DNA of 64,000 nt from DATLGB01 sp038258425 (GTDB lineage: Bacteria; Actinomycetota; Thermoleophilia; Solirubrobacterales; Solirubrobacteraceae), in the NCBI GenBank assembly GCA_038258425.1, contig JBBSPV010000003.1, forward strand, positions 100,844-164,843. The letters run 5' to 3'. The notes below the pieces were generated by a model that was not told where the DNA came from, searched no databases, and saw only the letters and a list, made by a program, of their open reading frames with translations. Made by a program: the position numbers and the translations under genes. Below, in pieces: positions 7,170 to 15,558 of this stretch (positions are counted from its first letter, which is position 1; each line of letters begins with the position of its first letter).

Positions 7170-8792
7170 ATGCTCACGCTCGCCATGTCCCAGAGCCACA
7201 AACGCCTCGTCCTCGCCGCGATGATCTTCGCCGTGGCGATGATGTTCATCGACCAGACCATCGTCGCGCTGGCCATCCCGCAGCTCGAGAAGGACCTGTC
7301 GCTGAGCGCCACGGGCGCGCAGTGGATCGTCAACGGCTACCTGCTCTCGCTGTCGGCGCTGTTCGCGTTCGGCGGCAAGCTCTCAGACATCCTCGGGCAC
7401 CGGCGGATGGTGATCACCGGCGTCGCGCTCTTCGCCGCCGCCTCGGCCCTGTGCGGGGCGACCCCGACGAGCGGGATCGGCGAGGCGTGGATCATCGTCT
7501 TCCGGATCGTCCAGGGCGCGGCCGCCGCCATCCTCTTCCCCTCCGCGCTGGCGATCGTCATCTCGGCCTATCCGCTGCGCGAGCGCGGCAAGGCGCTCGC
7601 CGTGTTCTTCTCGGCCTCCGGCGGGCTGACGGCCGTCGGCCCGCTCGCGGGCGGCTACCTGACGGAGTGGACCTGGCGCTCGATCTTCTGGATCAACGTC
7701 CCCATCGCCCTGATCGCGATCTTCCTGACCGTCCGGGCCGGGGACGCGATCCCCGAACTGCCCAAGGACCAGCGGCCGAGCCGGATCGACGGGCGCGGGG
7801 CGGTGCTCATCTCGGGCGGAATGGGCCTGCTGGTCCTCGGCCTGCAGCAGTCGAGCGTCTGGGGTTGGGGGGACGGCAAGACCTGGGCGTCGATCGTGCT
7901 GGGCGCCGGCCTCCTCGCCGCCTTCTGCGTCTGGGAGCTTCGCGTGCCGAACCCGCTCGTCCGGCTCGACATCTTCGCCAGTCGCGCCTTCGCGGTGGAC
8001 AACGTCGTGCTCTTCCTGCTCTCGGTCTGCTTCGTGCCGCTGTTCTTCTTCGCGAGCCTCTACGCCCAGATCGCGCTCGGCGAGAGCGCGACGAACGCCG
8101 GCCTGTTCCTGCTCGTGTTCTTCGGCGGCTTCACCATCGCGGCCCAGCGCGGGGGCCGGGTGCTCGACAGCCGTGGGGCGCGCGCCACGGTCGTGCCCGG
8201 CTGCGCGATCGCCGCCGTCGGCTTCTTCCTCTGGGGCTCGCAGGTGCCCGACCTGTCCTTCGGCAACCAGTGGTACTTCGTCGCCCTCGCCGGGGCCGGC
8301 GTCGGCCTCGTGCTGGGCCCGGTGAGCACGGACGCCCTCAACCGCGCCTCCCGGACCGCCTACGGCGAGGTGACCGGCATCACCCAGACCGTGCGCAACT
8401 TCGGGGCGAGCCTCGGCCTGGCGGCGCTCGGGACGATCCTGCTCACGCAGAACACGTCGCGCCTGGAGACGACCCTCGGCGGCGCCGGGGTGCCGACGCG
8501 GCAGGCCGACCGGATCGCCGAGGCGGTGAGCGGCCGCACGGGCGGCGGGAGCGGCGGGTTCGGCGGCCAGACCGGCGCGCGCGCGAAGGAGCTCTTCGAC
8601 GCCGTGCAGGTCGACTTCGCCCACTCCATCGGGACCGTGCTCTACGTGATGGCGGGCGTCATGGCGGTCGCCTTCGTCGTCGCACTCGCGGCCATGCCCG
8701 GTGGCCGGGTCGAGGAGGCGGAAGAGGAGGTGCGGCTCGAAACGCAGGCGCAAGGGGCTGCCGCGGTGCCGGCCGGCCCGGCTCCCGCGTAG
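7170..8792 (+). CDS. DHA2-family MFS multidrug efflux transporter
   Basis: A 540-residue membrane protein with about 14 predicted transmembrane segments. The start is typical of EmrB/QacA exporters: AMMFIDQTIVALAIPQLEKD is motif D1, then WIVNGYLLS, GKLSDILGHRRM (motif A) and FSASGGLTAVGPLAGGYL (motif C, antiporter family). These use the proton gradient to export hydrophobic drugs or metabolites. The C-terminal 60 residues are charged and cytoplasmic. ATG 7185 (MSQSHKR) is an equally good start. No regulator gene is adjacent, unlike the two other DHA2 pumps in the window. Confidence 0.9.
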   Translation: MLTLAMSQSHKRLVLAAMIFAVAMMFIDQTIVALAIPQLEKDLSLSATGAQWIVNGYLLSLSALFAFGGKLSDILGHRRMVITGVALFAAASALCGATPTSGIGEAWIIVFRIVQGAAAAILFPSALAIVISAYPLRERGKALAVFFSASGGLTAVGPLAGGYLTEWTWRSIFWINVPIALIAIFLTVRAGDAIPELPKDQRPSRIDGRGAVLISGGMGLLVLGLQQSSVWGWGDGKTWASIVLGAGLLAAFCVWELRVPNPLVRLDIFASRAFAVDNVVLFLLSVCFVPLFFFASLYAQIALGESATNAGLFLLVFFGGFTIAAQRGGRVLDSRGARATVVPGCAIAAVGFFLWGSQVPDLSFGNQWYFVALAGAGVGLVLGPVSTDALNRASRTAYGEVTGITQTVRNFGASLGLAALGTILLTQNTSRLETTLGGAGVPTRQADRIAEAVSGRTGGGSGGFGGQTGARAKELFDAVQVDFAHSIGTVLYVMAGVMAVAFVVALAAMPGGRVEEAEEEVRLETQAQGAAAVPAGPAPA

Positions 8793-8799
8793 CCGGCGC

Positions 8800-9378
8800 T
8801 CAGCCGTCCCCGCGCAGGTGGCTCGTGTCGTTCCAGTCCTCGAGCACGCGGCGCTCGCGCTCCCAGCCGAGCTCGCACACCGCGGATGTCGCGAGCGCGA
8901 GCGCGCCTCCGCGGACGGCCGCCACGCCCATCCAGCGGGCGCCGAACACCCGCAGGAGGTGGCCGTGGGCGACCAGCGCGACGTCACCGTCGACGCCCAG
9001 GACCCGCTCGATCACCCGGTCGGCGCGGGCACCGACCTCGTCGACGGTCTCGCCGTTCGGGCAGCCGTCCGTCCACACGTCCCAGCCCGGCCGCTCCTCG
9101 CGGATCTCCACGGTCGTGCGGCCCTCGTAGTCGCCGTAGTCCCACTCGGCGAGGTCGGGCTCGAGCTCGGCCCGGTCGCCGAGGCCCGCGAGCCGCGCGG
9201 TCTCCGTCGCCCGCTGCAGGGGCGAGGTCAGCACGAGCGCGAGCGATCGGCCGGCGAGACGCCGGCCCGCCAGCCGCGCCTGCTCACGGCCCTCGTCGGT
9301 CAGCGGGACGTCCGTGCGGCCGGTGTGCTTGGCGTCCCGGCTCCACTCCGTCTCTCCGTGGCGCACGAGCAGGACCAT
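8800..9378 (-). CDS. Histidine phosphatase family protein
   Basis: A 192-residue phosphoglycerate-mutase-fold protein. The catalytic motif RHGETEWS comes directly after the N-terminus (MVLLVRHGE), followed by TGRTDVPLTDEGREQA, TSPLQRATETA, the acid WDYGDYEG and the second His in VALVAHGHLLRV. The substrate cannot be deduced; the family includes cofactor-dependent phosphoglycerate mutases and small-molecule phosphatases such as CobC. It ends head-to-head with the DHA2 pump gene and starts 10 bp after the amidase stop, so it may be co-transcribed with it. Confidence 0.9.
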   Translation of the reverse strand: MVLLVRHGETEWSRDAKHTGRTDVPLTDEGREQARLAGRRLAGRSLALVLTSPLQRATETARLAGLGDRAELEPDLAEWDYGDYEGRTTVEIREERPGWDVWTDGCPNGETVDEVGARADRVIERVLGVDGDVALVAHGHLLRVFGARWMGVAAVRGGALALATSAVCELGWERERRVLEDWNDTSHLRGDG

Positions 9379-9388
9379 GGTCGTCCTC

Positions 9389-10006
9389 CTACCCGAGCAG
9401 GCGCCGGTAACGCCGCATGGTCGCCGCCGTCATGTCCCCGTGCGTCTGGGTCCGCAGCCGTGCGACGCGCTCGTGGTGGTACGGGGAGGACAGGCTCTCG
9501 CTGTGCCCGATCACGTCGCGGGTGCGGATCCCGGCCCGGGCCTGCAGCCAGCGGGTGAGCGCGAGGCTCGCCCGGCGCTGGCGCGGGTTGCCCATGACGT
9601 CGCCGTCGCGCAGGCCGACGTGCTCGATCCCGAAGGCCCGGTCGTTGAGCCCGACCGTGTGGCGGCACATGTAGCGCAGGCGCACGAGCTGGTGGATCGT
9701 GCCGTCCCGCTCGACGATGAAGTGCGCGCACGTGCCCGGCAGCTCGCCGAGCTCCGGGTCACGCAGGTCGGCGGCGAACGTGTTGTAGGCGGAGCGGTAG
9801 GTGCTCGTGGCCGTGTAGTGCTCGACGATGACCTTCGGATGGCGCAGCCGGACGTCGCGCACGCCGTAGTGGCGCCTCGCGTAGGCGCGCATCTCGGCCC
9901 GGCGCCGTGCGCCGAACGGGATGGGCGACCAGACGAGGGCCGGCTTGGGGGCGGCAGCGGCGGACGGCCCGGCGAGGACCGCGGCGGCGGCGAGAGCCAC
10001 GAGCAT
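9389..10006 (-). CDS. Secreted N-acetylmuramoyl-L-alanine amidase
   Basis: A 205-residue amidase_2/PGRP-fold protein. It starts with a short hydrophobic signal peptide (MLVALAAAAVLAGPSAAAA), which supports ATG 10006 over the longer upstream frame. Zn-ligand and catalytic features are HYTATSTY (first His), CAHFIVERDGTIHQL, CRHTVGLNDRAFGIEHVG and IGHSES near the C-terminus. It is likely to cleave the lactyl-amide bond in peptidoglycan outside the membrane. The start codon is only 19 bp from the divergent oxidase gene, so their promoters must overlap the coding ends. Confidence 0.87.
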   Translation of the reverse strand: MLVALAAAAVLAGPSAAAAPKPALVWSPIPFGARRRAEMRAYARRHYGVRDVRLRHPKVIVEHYTATSTYRSAYNTFAADLRDPELGELPGTCAHFIVERDGTIHQLVRLRYMCRHTVGLNDRAFGIEHVGLRDGDVMGNPRQRRASLALTRWLQARAGIRTRDVIGHSESLSSPYHHERVARLRTQTHGDMTAATMRRYRRLLG

Positions 10007-10025
10007 GCCCGGTAGCTTTGCAGGC

Positions 10026-11147
10026 GTGGACTCCGCGATCGTCGTCGGCGCCGGGACCTTCGGGGCGTCCATCGCCTGGCTGCTGGCCCGCGAGGGTGTC
10101 GTCACGACGCTCGTCGACCAGCACGAGCCGGGCGATCCGCGCGCCTCGTCGGGCGGCGAGACCCGCCTGTACCGCTGCGCCCACGGCGACGAGGCCGACT
10201 ACACGGCGATGGCCCAGCGGGGGCGGCAGCTGTGGCGCGAGCTCGAGGCCGCCACGGGCACCGAGCTGCTGCTCGAGCGCGGTGTCGCGTGGTTCGCCCA
10301 GCGCCCCGACGGGTGGGAGGCCGCGTCGGAGCGGACGCTGCGCGCGCAGGGCATCCCGGTGGAGCGCCTGGACCCTGCCGACGCCGGCCGCCGCTTCCCG
10401 TCCTTCCGGGGCGACGACCTCGAGTTCGTGCTCTTCGAGCCGGAGGCCGGGGCGATCCGCGCCGCGGAGGCGGTCCGCGCCCTCGTGGCGGCCGGCCGCG
10501 ACGAGGGCGTCGTGCTCAAGCGCGGCCGGGCCACGCCGCGGGACGGCGCGGTGGTGCTCGAGGACGGCACCCGGCTGGCCGCGGGCGCCGTCGTGTGGGC
10601 GTGCGGCGGCTGGCTGGGCCAGCTCTTCCCCGGGCTCGTCGACCTGCGCGTCACCCGTCAGGAGCTGCTCTTCTTCGACGGCGGCGAGGCGTGGGCGGAG
10701 GCGTCCGTGCCCTGCTGGGTCGACTACGACCTGGCCGCCTACGGGACGGCCGATCTCGACGGCCACGGCGTCAAGGCCGCCCCGGACGTCGAGGGCCCGG
10801 ACCTGCACCCGGACGCCGACCTGCCGCCGGTGAGCCCGGAGGGCGAGGCCGCCGCCCGGGCCTACGTCGCCCGCCGCTTCCCCGGCCTCGCCGACGCCGC
10901 CGTCCGCGAGGCGCGCACGTGCCGCTACGAGCTGACCGCGGACTCGAACTTCATCGCCGCCGAGCACCCGTCCCTGCCGCGGACGTGGCTCGTGGGCGGG
11001 GGCTCGGGACACGGGTTCAAGCACGGCCCGGCGCTGGCCGAGCGCGTTGTCGCCGCGATGCGCGGGGCGGACGCGCTGCCGCGGCGCTTCGGGCTGCACG
11101 CCCGGCCACCCGGCCGGTCCTTGCGGACCGCGGGCTCCTCGGCCTAG
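10026..11147 (+). CDS. FAD-dependent oxidoreductase, sarcosine/N-methyl amino acid oxidase-like
   Basis: A 373-residue DAO-fold flavoprotein. The dinucleotide motif is GAGTFGASIAWLLAREG, then DQHEPGDPRASSGGETRLYRC, where the RASSGG segment resembles that of monomeric sarcosine oxidase and N-methyltryptophan oxidase. The C-terminus has GGGSGHGFKHGPALAERV, the usual FAD pyrophosphate loop. It probably oxidises a secondary amino acid with release of H2O2; the substrate is unknown. GTG 10026 is chosen because an upstream ATG (10005) would overlap the amidase start. Confidence 0.85.
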   Translation: MDSAIVVGAGTFGASIAWLLAREGVVTTLVDQHEPGDPRASSGGETRLYRCAHGDEADYTAMAQRGRQLWRELEAATGTELLLERGVAWFAQRPDGWEAASERTLRAQGIPVERLDPADAGRRFPSFRGDDLEFVLFEPEAGAIRAAEAVRALVAAGRDEGVVLKRGRATPRDGAVVLEDGTRLAAGAVVWACGGWLGQLFPGLVDLRVTRQELLFFDGGEAWAEASVPCWVDYDLAAYGTADLDGHGVKAAPDVEGPDLHPDADLPPVSPEGEAAARAYVARRFPGLADAAVREARTCRYELTADSNFIAAEHPSLPRTWLVGGGSGHGFKHGPALAERVVAAMRGADALPRRFGLHARPPGRSLRTAGSSA

Positions 11148-11803
11148 GTGACGGGCTCGGGCAGCGGGAAGAGCCCGAGGAAGCGGGTGGCGGCCGCCTC
11201 GTCGCCCGCCAGGCGCAGCTCGCCCGCGGCCAGGGCCTCGGTCAGCCCGCGACGGCCGTGGGCGACGGCGAGCACCGTCCCGGCGCTGCCCTCGACGACG
11301 GCGTCCGGGTCCGCGACGGCTCCGCGCTCGATCCGGAAGCGGCCGTCGGCCACCTCGGCGTCGAAGGTCTGGTCGTCGAGGCGCAGCTCGAGGCGGGCGT
11401 CGAAGCCGGCGGCTCGGACCGGGTCGAACAGCGTCCGCAGAGAGAGGATGTGCGCGTCGAAGCTCATGCCGACCTCCTCCTCGGGCATCGGCAGCCGGGC
11501 GCCCCAGCGGCCGAGGGCGACGACGACGGGCTCGAGCTCCAGTCCGCGGGGGGTCAGCTCGTAGACCTGCGAGGCCGCCGGCGGCGGCAGCGTGCGGCGG
11601 CGCAGGAGGCCCGCGTCGGCGAGCTCGCGCAGGCGCTGGGAGAGCACGTCGGGACCGATGTGGGGCAGCCCGGCGCGGAGGTCGGTGAACCGCTTGGGGC
11701 CGAGCAGCAGCTCCCGCACGACCATGAGCGCCCAGCGCTCCCCGACGATGTCGAGGGCCCGGGCGGTGCCGCACACGTCCCCGTAGGTGCGCTTGCCGGC
11801 CAT
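11144..11803 (-). CDS. HxlR-family transcriptional regulator with C-terminal SCP2-like domain
   Basis: A 219-residue protein. Residues 1-105 are an HxlR winged helix (CGTARALDIVGERWALMVVR, RFTDLRAGLPHIGPDVLSQRL, YELTPRGLEL). The C-terminal half (LELRLDDQTFDAEVADGRFR ... AAATRFLGLF) looks like an SCP2/sterol-carrier-like domain that could bind a hydrophobic ligand. It is divergent from a DHA2 pump with a palindrome between them, so it probably represses or controls that pump in response to a ligand. Its stop overlaps the end of the oxidase gene by 4 bp. Confidence 0.9.
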   Translation of the reverse strand: MAGKRTYGDVCGTARALDIVGERWALMVVRELLLGPKRFTDLRAGLPHIGPDVLSQRLRELADAGLLRRRTLPPPAASQVYELTPRGLELEPVVVALGRWGARLPMPEEEVGMSFDAHILSLRTLFDPVRAAGFDARLELRLDDQTFDAEVADGRFRIERGAVADPDAVVEGSAGTVLAVAHGRRGLTEALAAGELRLAGDEAAATRFLGLFPLPEPVT

Positions 11804-11810
11804 GGCGCCC

Positions 11811-11877
11811 AGTCTAGCGGGATCTCAGTCGGCCTTTCAAAGTTTATAGTTGGATTTTCCAATCAGCGTGCTAGGTT
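11811..11877. promoter_or_regulatory. Divergent promoters and HxlR operator candidate
   Basis: This short AT-rich gap has two outward promoters. Minus strand: TTGAAA (11840-11835), 18-bp spacer, TAGACT (11816-11811), 8 bp before the HxlR ATG. Plus strand: TTGGAT (11850-11855), 16-bp spacer, TAGGTT (11872-11877), 6 bp before the pump ATG. Both give near-leaderless mRNAs. The palindrome TTGGA-TTT-TCCAA (11850-11862) covers the pump -35 and is a good HxlR site. Promoter function is inferred. Confidence 0.55.
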
Positions 11878-11883
11878 GTCGGC

Positions 11884-13368
11884 ATGACCACTGAGACCGA
11901 CACCTCGACCGCCGGCGACCGCCGTCGCTGGGCGGCGCTCTACGTCCTCTGCGCGGGCATGCTGATGATCGTCCTGGACGCGACGATCGTGAACGTCGCC
12001 CTGCCGTCCATCCAGGACGATCTCGGCTTCTCCCAGAGCAGCCTGGCCTGGGTGGTCAACGCCTATCTGATCGCCTTCGGCGGGCTCCTGCTGCTCGCGG
12101 GCCGGATCGGCGACCTGATCGGCCAGCGCCGCATCTTCCTGATCGGGCTGGCGATCTTCACCGCCGCCTCGCTGCTGTGCGCCGTCGCCCCGAGCCAGGG
12201 CCTGCTGATCGCCGCCCGCTTCGTCCAGGGCGTCGGCGGCGCGCTGACCTCCGCCGTGATCCTCGGCATGATCGTCACGATGTTCCCGCAGCCGCGGGAG
12301 CAGGCGAAGGCGATCGGCGTGTTCGGCTTCGTCGCCTCGGCCGGCGGCTCCATCGGCCTGCTCGCGGGCGGCGTGCTGACCGAGGCCATCAACTGGCACT
12401 GGATCTTCTTCATCAACCTCCCCGTGGGCATCGTCACCGCGACCCTCGCCCTGCGGCTCATCGAGCGCCGCGAGGGCCTCGGCCTGCGCGCCGGCGCCGA
12501 CCTCCCGGGCGCGGTGCTGCTCACCGCCGGCCTGATGCTCGGCGTCTACACGATCCTCGAGGTCGGCGAGCGGGGGTGGGGCTCGGCCCCGACGCTGGGG
12601 CTCGGGGCCGTCGCCGTCGCCCTGCTGGCCGCCTTCGTCGCGCGCCAGGCCCGGGTCGCGCAGCCGCTGATGCCGCTGCGCCTGTTCCGCTCGCGCAACG
12701 TCACGGGCGCCAACGTCGTCCAGGCGCTGCTCGTGGTCGGCATGTTCGGCATGTTCTTCCTCGGCGCCCTGTACCTCCAGCGGATCCTCGGCTACGACCC
12801 GCTCCAGGTCGGGCTGGCCTTCCTGCCCTCCACGCTCGTCATGGGCGCGATGTCGCTGCGCTTCTCCGGCCCCCTGAGCGTGCGCTTCGGCCCGCGGGCG
12901 ACCCTGCTGCCGAGCCTCGTGGCCATGGGCGCCGGGATGCTGCTGTTCGCCCGCACGCCGGTGGACGGGACGTTCGTGACCGACGTGCTGCCGCCCATGG
13001 TGCTCATCGGCTTCGGCGCGGGCCTCGGCTTCCCGGCGCTGATGACGCTCGCCATGTCCGGGGCGACACCGAGCGACTCGGGCCTGGCCTCCGGCCTCGT
13101 GAACACGAGCGTGCAGGTCGGCGGCGCCATCGGCCTGGCCGTGCTCGCGACGCTCGCCACGGAGCGCACCGGCGCCCGGCTCGCCGACGGCGCCTCGGCC
13201 GCCACGGCCTTGAACGCCGGCTTCCACCTCGCCTACCTCATCGGCGCGGCGCTGGCGGCGGTCGCCTTCGTCATCGCCGTCGCGGTCCTGCGGTCGCCGG
13301 CGCCGGCGCCGGCGGAGGCGCAGGCGCCTGCCCAGGCCGGATCCGAGGCGGAGCCGGTCTACGCCTGA
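11884..13368 (+). CDS. DHA2-family MFS multidrug efflux transporter
   Basis: A 494-residue EmrB/QacA-type exporter with about 14 hydrophobic segments. Motif D1 is MIVLDATIVNVALPSIQDDL, then WVVNAYLIAFGG, GRIGDLIGQRR and FVASAGGSIGLLAGGVL (motif C). The C-terminus is a short Ala/Pro/Glu tail. It is divergent from the HxlR regulator gene, whose product probably controls it. It is similar in arrangement to the TetR-linked pump at 39-40.6 kb. The substrate is unknown. Confidence 0.92.
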   Translation: MTTETDTSTAGDRRRWAALYVLCAGMLMIVLDATIVNVALPSIQDDLGFSQSSLAWVVNAYLIAFGGLLLLAGRIGDLIGQRRIFLIGLAIFTAASLLCAVAPSQGLLIAARFVQGVGGALTSAVILGMIVTMFPQPREQAKAIGVFGFVASAGGSIGLLAGGVLTEAINWHWIFFINLPVGIVTATLALRLIERREGLGLRAGADLPGAVLLTAGLMLGVYTILEVGERGWGSAPTLGLGAVAVALLAAFVARQARVAQPLMPLRLFRSRNVTGANVVQALLVVGMFGMFFLGALYLQRILGYDPLQVGLAFLPSTLVMGAMSLRFSGPLSVRFGPRATLLPSLVAMGAGMLLFARTPVDGTFVTDVLPPMVLIGFGAGLGFPALMTLAMSGATPSDSGLASGLVNTSVQVGGAIGLAVLATLATERTGARLADGASAATALNAGFHLAYLIGAALAAVAFVIAVAVLRSPAPAPAEAQAPAQAGSEAEPVYA

Positions 13369-13410
13369 GGGACGGACCGGTCCCCAGCGGCCGGCGCCGC
13401 CGCGGACCCG

Positions 13411-13506
13411 GCGTCAGGCGTCGCCGCGGACCGGGCGTCAGGCGTCGCCGCGGACCGGGCGTCAGTCGTCGCCGCGGACCCGGCGTCAGGCGTCGCCGCG
13501 GACTGG
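13411..13506. repeat. 24-bp tandem repeat, four units
   Basis: Four consecutive 24-bp units start at 13411, 13435, 13459 and 13483, each GCGTCAG[G/T]CGTCGCCGCGGAC plus a variable last three bases. A partial unit lies before the first, and the array runs straight into the palindrome at 13511. The period is a multiple of three and all frames are open, but no gene start or family match supports coding. It fills the 303-bp gap between a DHA2 pump and the SMP-30 gene. Confidence 0.85.
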
Positions 13507-13510
13507 GCGT

Positions 13511-13550
13511 CAGTCGCCGAGCGGTCGCCAGAGCGACCACGACGCGACTC
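13511..13550. repeat. 40-nt palindromic repeat, family B, copy 1
   Basis: Nested inverted repeat with spacing 8-4-6-4-6-4-8: outer arms CAGTCGCC/CGCGACTC, inner arms GGTCGC and GCGACC, loop CAGA. It is preceded by GGGCGT. The same architecture recurs at 13584 and 47993. Confidence 0.75.
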
Positions 13551-13583
13551 GCGCCCCGCCGTCCGTACCCACCCCCGGAGCGT

Positions 13584-13623
13584 CAGTCGCGATCTGGTCG
13601 CCAGGGCGGCCATCACGCGACTG
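13584..13623. repeat. 40-nt palindromic repeat, family B, copy 2
   Basis: Outer arms CAGTCGCG and CGCGACTG are perfect complements; inner arms GGTCGC and GCGGCC pair with one G-T, loop CAGG. It is preceded by GAGCGT. It lies 33 bp after copy 1 in the same orientation, and 48 bp before the end of the SMP-30 gene. Confidence 0.8.
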
Positions 13624-13671
13624 CCGCCCTGCCGGTCGGCGGCCGCGCCCGTGGCGGATTCGCACGCCGGC

Positions 13672-14574
13672 CTACGGCAGGCCGGCGTGCGGGACGTCGA
13701 CCTCCGTGGTGAGCAGCACCGCCTCGCCCGCGCCCGCGCGGTTGTGCGCGAAGAAGTCCGGCGCGGCGCACATGAGCAGCGTCGTCCCGTCCGGGCCGCC
13801 GAGCTGGCAGGCGAAGATCCCGAGCCCCTCCGGCGCCGGGACCTCGTCCACGACGTCGCCGCCGGGCGCGGCGCGGGCGCAGCGGCTCCCGACCGCGTCG
13901 GCGAACCAGATGTGGCCCTCGGCGTCCAGCGAGCACCCGTCGGGCGCGACGCGCAGGCCGCCGAGCATCTCCTCGGCGCTGTCGGCGACCGGCGGCGTCT
14001 CGGCGAACTGGGCCCAGACCCGGCGGTCGGTCAGGGACCCGTCCTCGGCGACGGTGAAGGCCGTGTAGCGGTTGCCGGCCGTCTCCCCCACGATCATGGA
14101 CAGGCCGTCCGGGGTGATCACCGTGCCGTTGGGGAAGTAGAGGTCCTCGGCGACCACTGTGACCGTGCCGTCGGGGTCCACGCGCGTGAGCGAGCCGAGC
14201 CCCGGCGTCCCCATGGCCATGAGGTCGAAGCCGAAGTCGCCGCAGTAGGCGCGGCCCTGGTCGTCGACCACGAGGTCGTTGAGGTGCCCGCCGCAGTACG
14301 GCGTGAGGTCGGCGTGCTCGGTCACCGCGCCGTCCGGGTCACGCCTGAGCAGCCTGTGGTCGGTCATGGAGACCACGAGCATCGAGCCGTCGGGCATCCA
14401 GCCGAGCCCGGACGGCTGACCCTTCACCTCCATGACCGTCTCCGCAGCCCCGTCGGCATCGACGGCCTGGACGACGTGGTTGTAGAAGTCCGAGAACCAC
14501 CAGCGTCCGGACTGGAAGCGTGGTCCCTCGTAGAAGTCGCCGCCTCGCAGCAGCTCGTGCAGCTCTCGTGCCAT
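13672..14574 (-). CDS. SMP-30/gluconolactonase-family beta-propeller protein
   Basis: A 300-residue six-bladed propeller. Metal-binding features of the family are seen: E in YEGPRFQSGRWWFSDF, N and D in GGHLNDLVVDDQGRAYCGDFG, and PNGTVITPDGLSMIVGET. These proteins are Ca/Zn-dependent lactonases or lactonase-like hydrolases of sugar acids. The substrate cannot be told. The start ATG 14574 is 18 bp from the divergent tocopherol-cyclase-like gene, so the two may share a promoter region. Confidence 0.87.
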   Translation of the reverse strand: MARELHELLRGGDFYEGPRFQSGRWWFSDFYNHVVQAVDADGAAETVMEVKGQPSGLGWMPDGSMLVVSMTDHRLLRRDPDGAVTEHADLTPYCGGHLNDLVVDDQGRAYCGDFGFDLMAMGTPGLGSLTRVDPDGTVTVVAEDLYFPNGTVITPDGLSMIVGETAGNRYTAFTVAEDGSLTDRRVWAQFAETPPVADSAEEMLGGLRVAPDGCSLDAEGHIWFADAVGSRCARAAPGGDVVDEVPAPEGLGIFACQLGGPDGTTLLMCAAPDFFAHNRAGAGEAVLLTTEVDVPHAGLP

Positions 14575-14592
14575 TCCGCGAACCTACCCCCC

Positions 14593-15558
14593 GTGCCTGA
14601 GCGCATGCTGCGGGCCTACCGGCGCATGGGGGCGGACCCGCCCTGGAGCGATCCGGCGGCCGCCCACGGGATCGGGATGGAGGGCTACTACTGGCGCTTC
14701 ACGGACGCCGCCACCCGACGGGTCGTCGTCGTCCTGTGCGGCGCGTGCCGCGCGCCCGGCGGCGCCTGGGCGCTCGTCGCGGTGGCCACCGACGCCGGCC
14801 CGGGCGCGCGCCGCGTGCACCAGGCGATCGTGCCGGAGTGCCGGCTGGACCCCGGCCGCCTCGGCGTCGAGGCCGGCGACGTGCTGCGCGCCGACGAGCG
14901 CGGCCTGCGCGTGCGCCTGGGCGGCGTCGCGCTCGAGGCTGCGCTCGAGGTCGTGCTGCCATGGCCGCGCCGCTGGCTCGGGGGCCTCGGGCCCGCCCAG
15001 CTCGTCCCCGGGCTCGGGCAGTACTGGCACCCCCACCTCCCGCTCGCCGCCGCGCGCGGGGTCCTCGAGGTCGACGGCGAGACGTGGTCGCTGGACGGCT
15101 GGCGGGCCTACGCGGAGAAGAACTGGGGCTCGCGCTTCGCCGGGCACTGGTGGTGGGGGCAGGCGCACGACCTCGGCGCCGACGCGGCGTCCGTCGCCTT
15201 CGCCGGCGGGCGGCTGGTGGTCGGGGCGCCGACCGCGCTCGTCGTCGCCCTGGAGCCGGGCCGGGTCCTGCGCCTGGCACCGCCGCTGGCCCACGTGGTC
15301 ACCGCGAGCGCGCCGGGGCGCTGGCGGGTCCGCGCCCGCGGGCCGGTGCACGAGGTGGAGCTCGAGGCGGAGGCCGAACCCGGGGCGGCGCACGTACTGC
15401 CCGTGCCGGTGGTGGCCGAGCGCCGGGCCGTCGCGCGCTCACACCAGCACCTCGCGGGGCGCCTGGCGGTCGTCGTGCGCCGCGGCCGGCGGGTGCTGTG
15501 GCGCGGGGAGACCGAGCTCGCCGGTCTCGAGCGCGGGACGCCGCTGGACGGGTGCTAG
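14593..15558 (+). CDS. Tocopherol cyclase-like protein (VTE1 family)
   Basis: A 321-residue protein that resembles the tocopherol cyclase family along its length: N-terminal GYYWRFTDAATRRVVVVLCG, LVPGLGQYWHPHLP (138-150), DGETWSLDGWRAYAEKNWG (161-179) followed by HWWWGQAHDL. The EKNWG segment with a trailing Trp-rich stretch is a hallmark of VTE1/SlrR1737-type cyclases, which close the chromanol ring of tocopherols. It has no signal peptide. GTG 14593 is used because homologues usually begin with a PERMLxxYR segment; ATG 14605 is possible. The nearby methyltransferase and prenyltransferase genes supply the two preceding pathway steps. Activity on a real tocopherol precursor is inferred. Confidence 0.8.
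   Translation: MPERMLRAYRRMGADPPWSDPAAAHGIGMEGYYWRFTDAATRRVVVVLCGACRAPGGAWALVAVATDAGPGARRVHQAIVPECRLDPGRLGVEAGDVLRADERGLRVRLGGVALEAALEVVLPWPRRWLGGLGPAQLVPGLGQYWHPHLPLAAARGVLEVDGETWSLDGWRAYAEKNWGSRFAGHWWWGQAHDLGADAASVAFAGGRLVVGAPTALVVALEPGRVLRLAPPLAHVVTASAPGRWRVRARGPVHEVELEAEAEPGAAHVLPVPVVAERRAVARSHQHLAGRLAVVVRRGRRVLWRGETELAGLERGTPLDGC

Noticed and set aside
13411..13506. Possible CRISPR array
   Set aside because: The 24-bp units are directly adjacent with no spacers and no cas genes are in the window.
12177..13712. Alternative plus-strand frame across the pump gene and the 24-bp array
   Set aside because: It is a shadow of the pump gene; the repeat part translates to Arg/Gly repeats with no start of its own.
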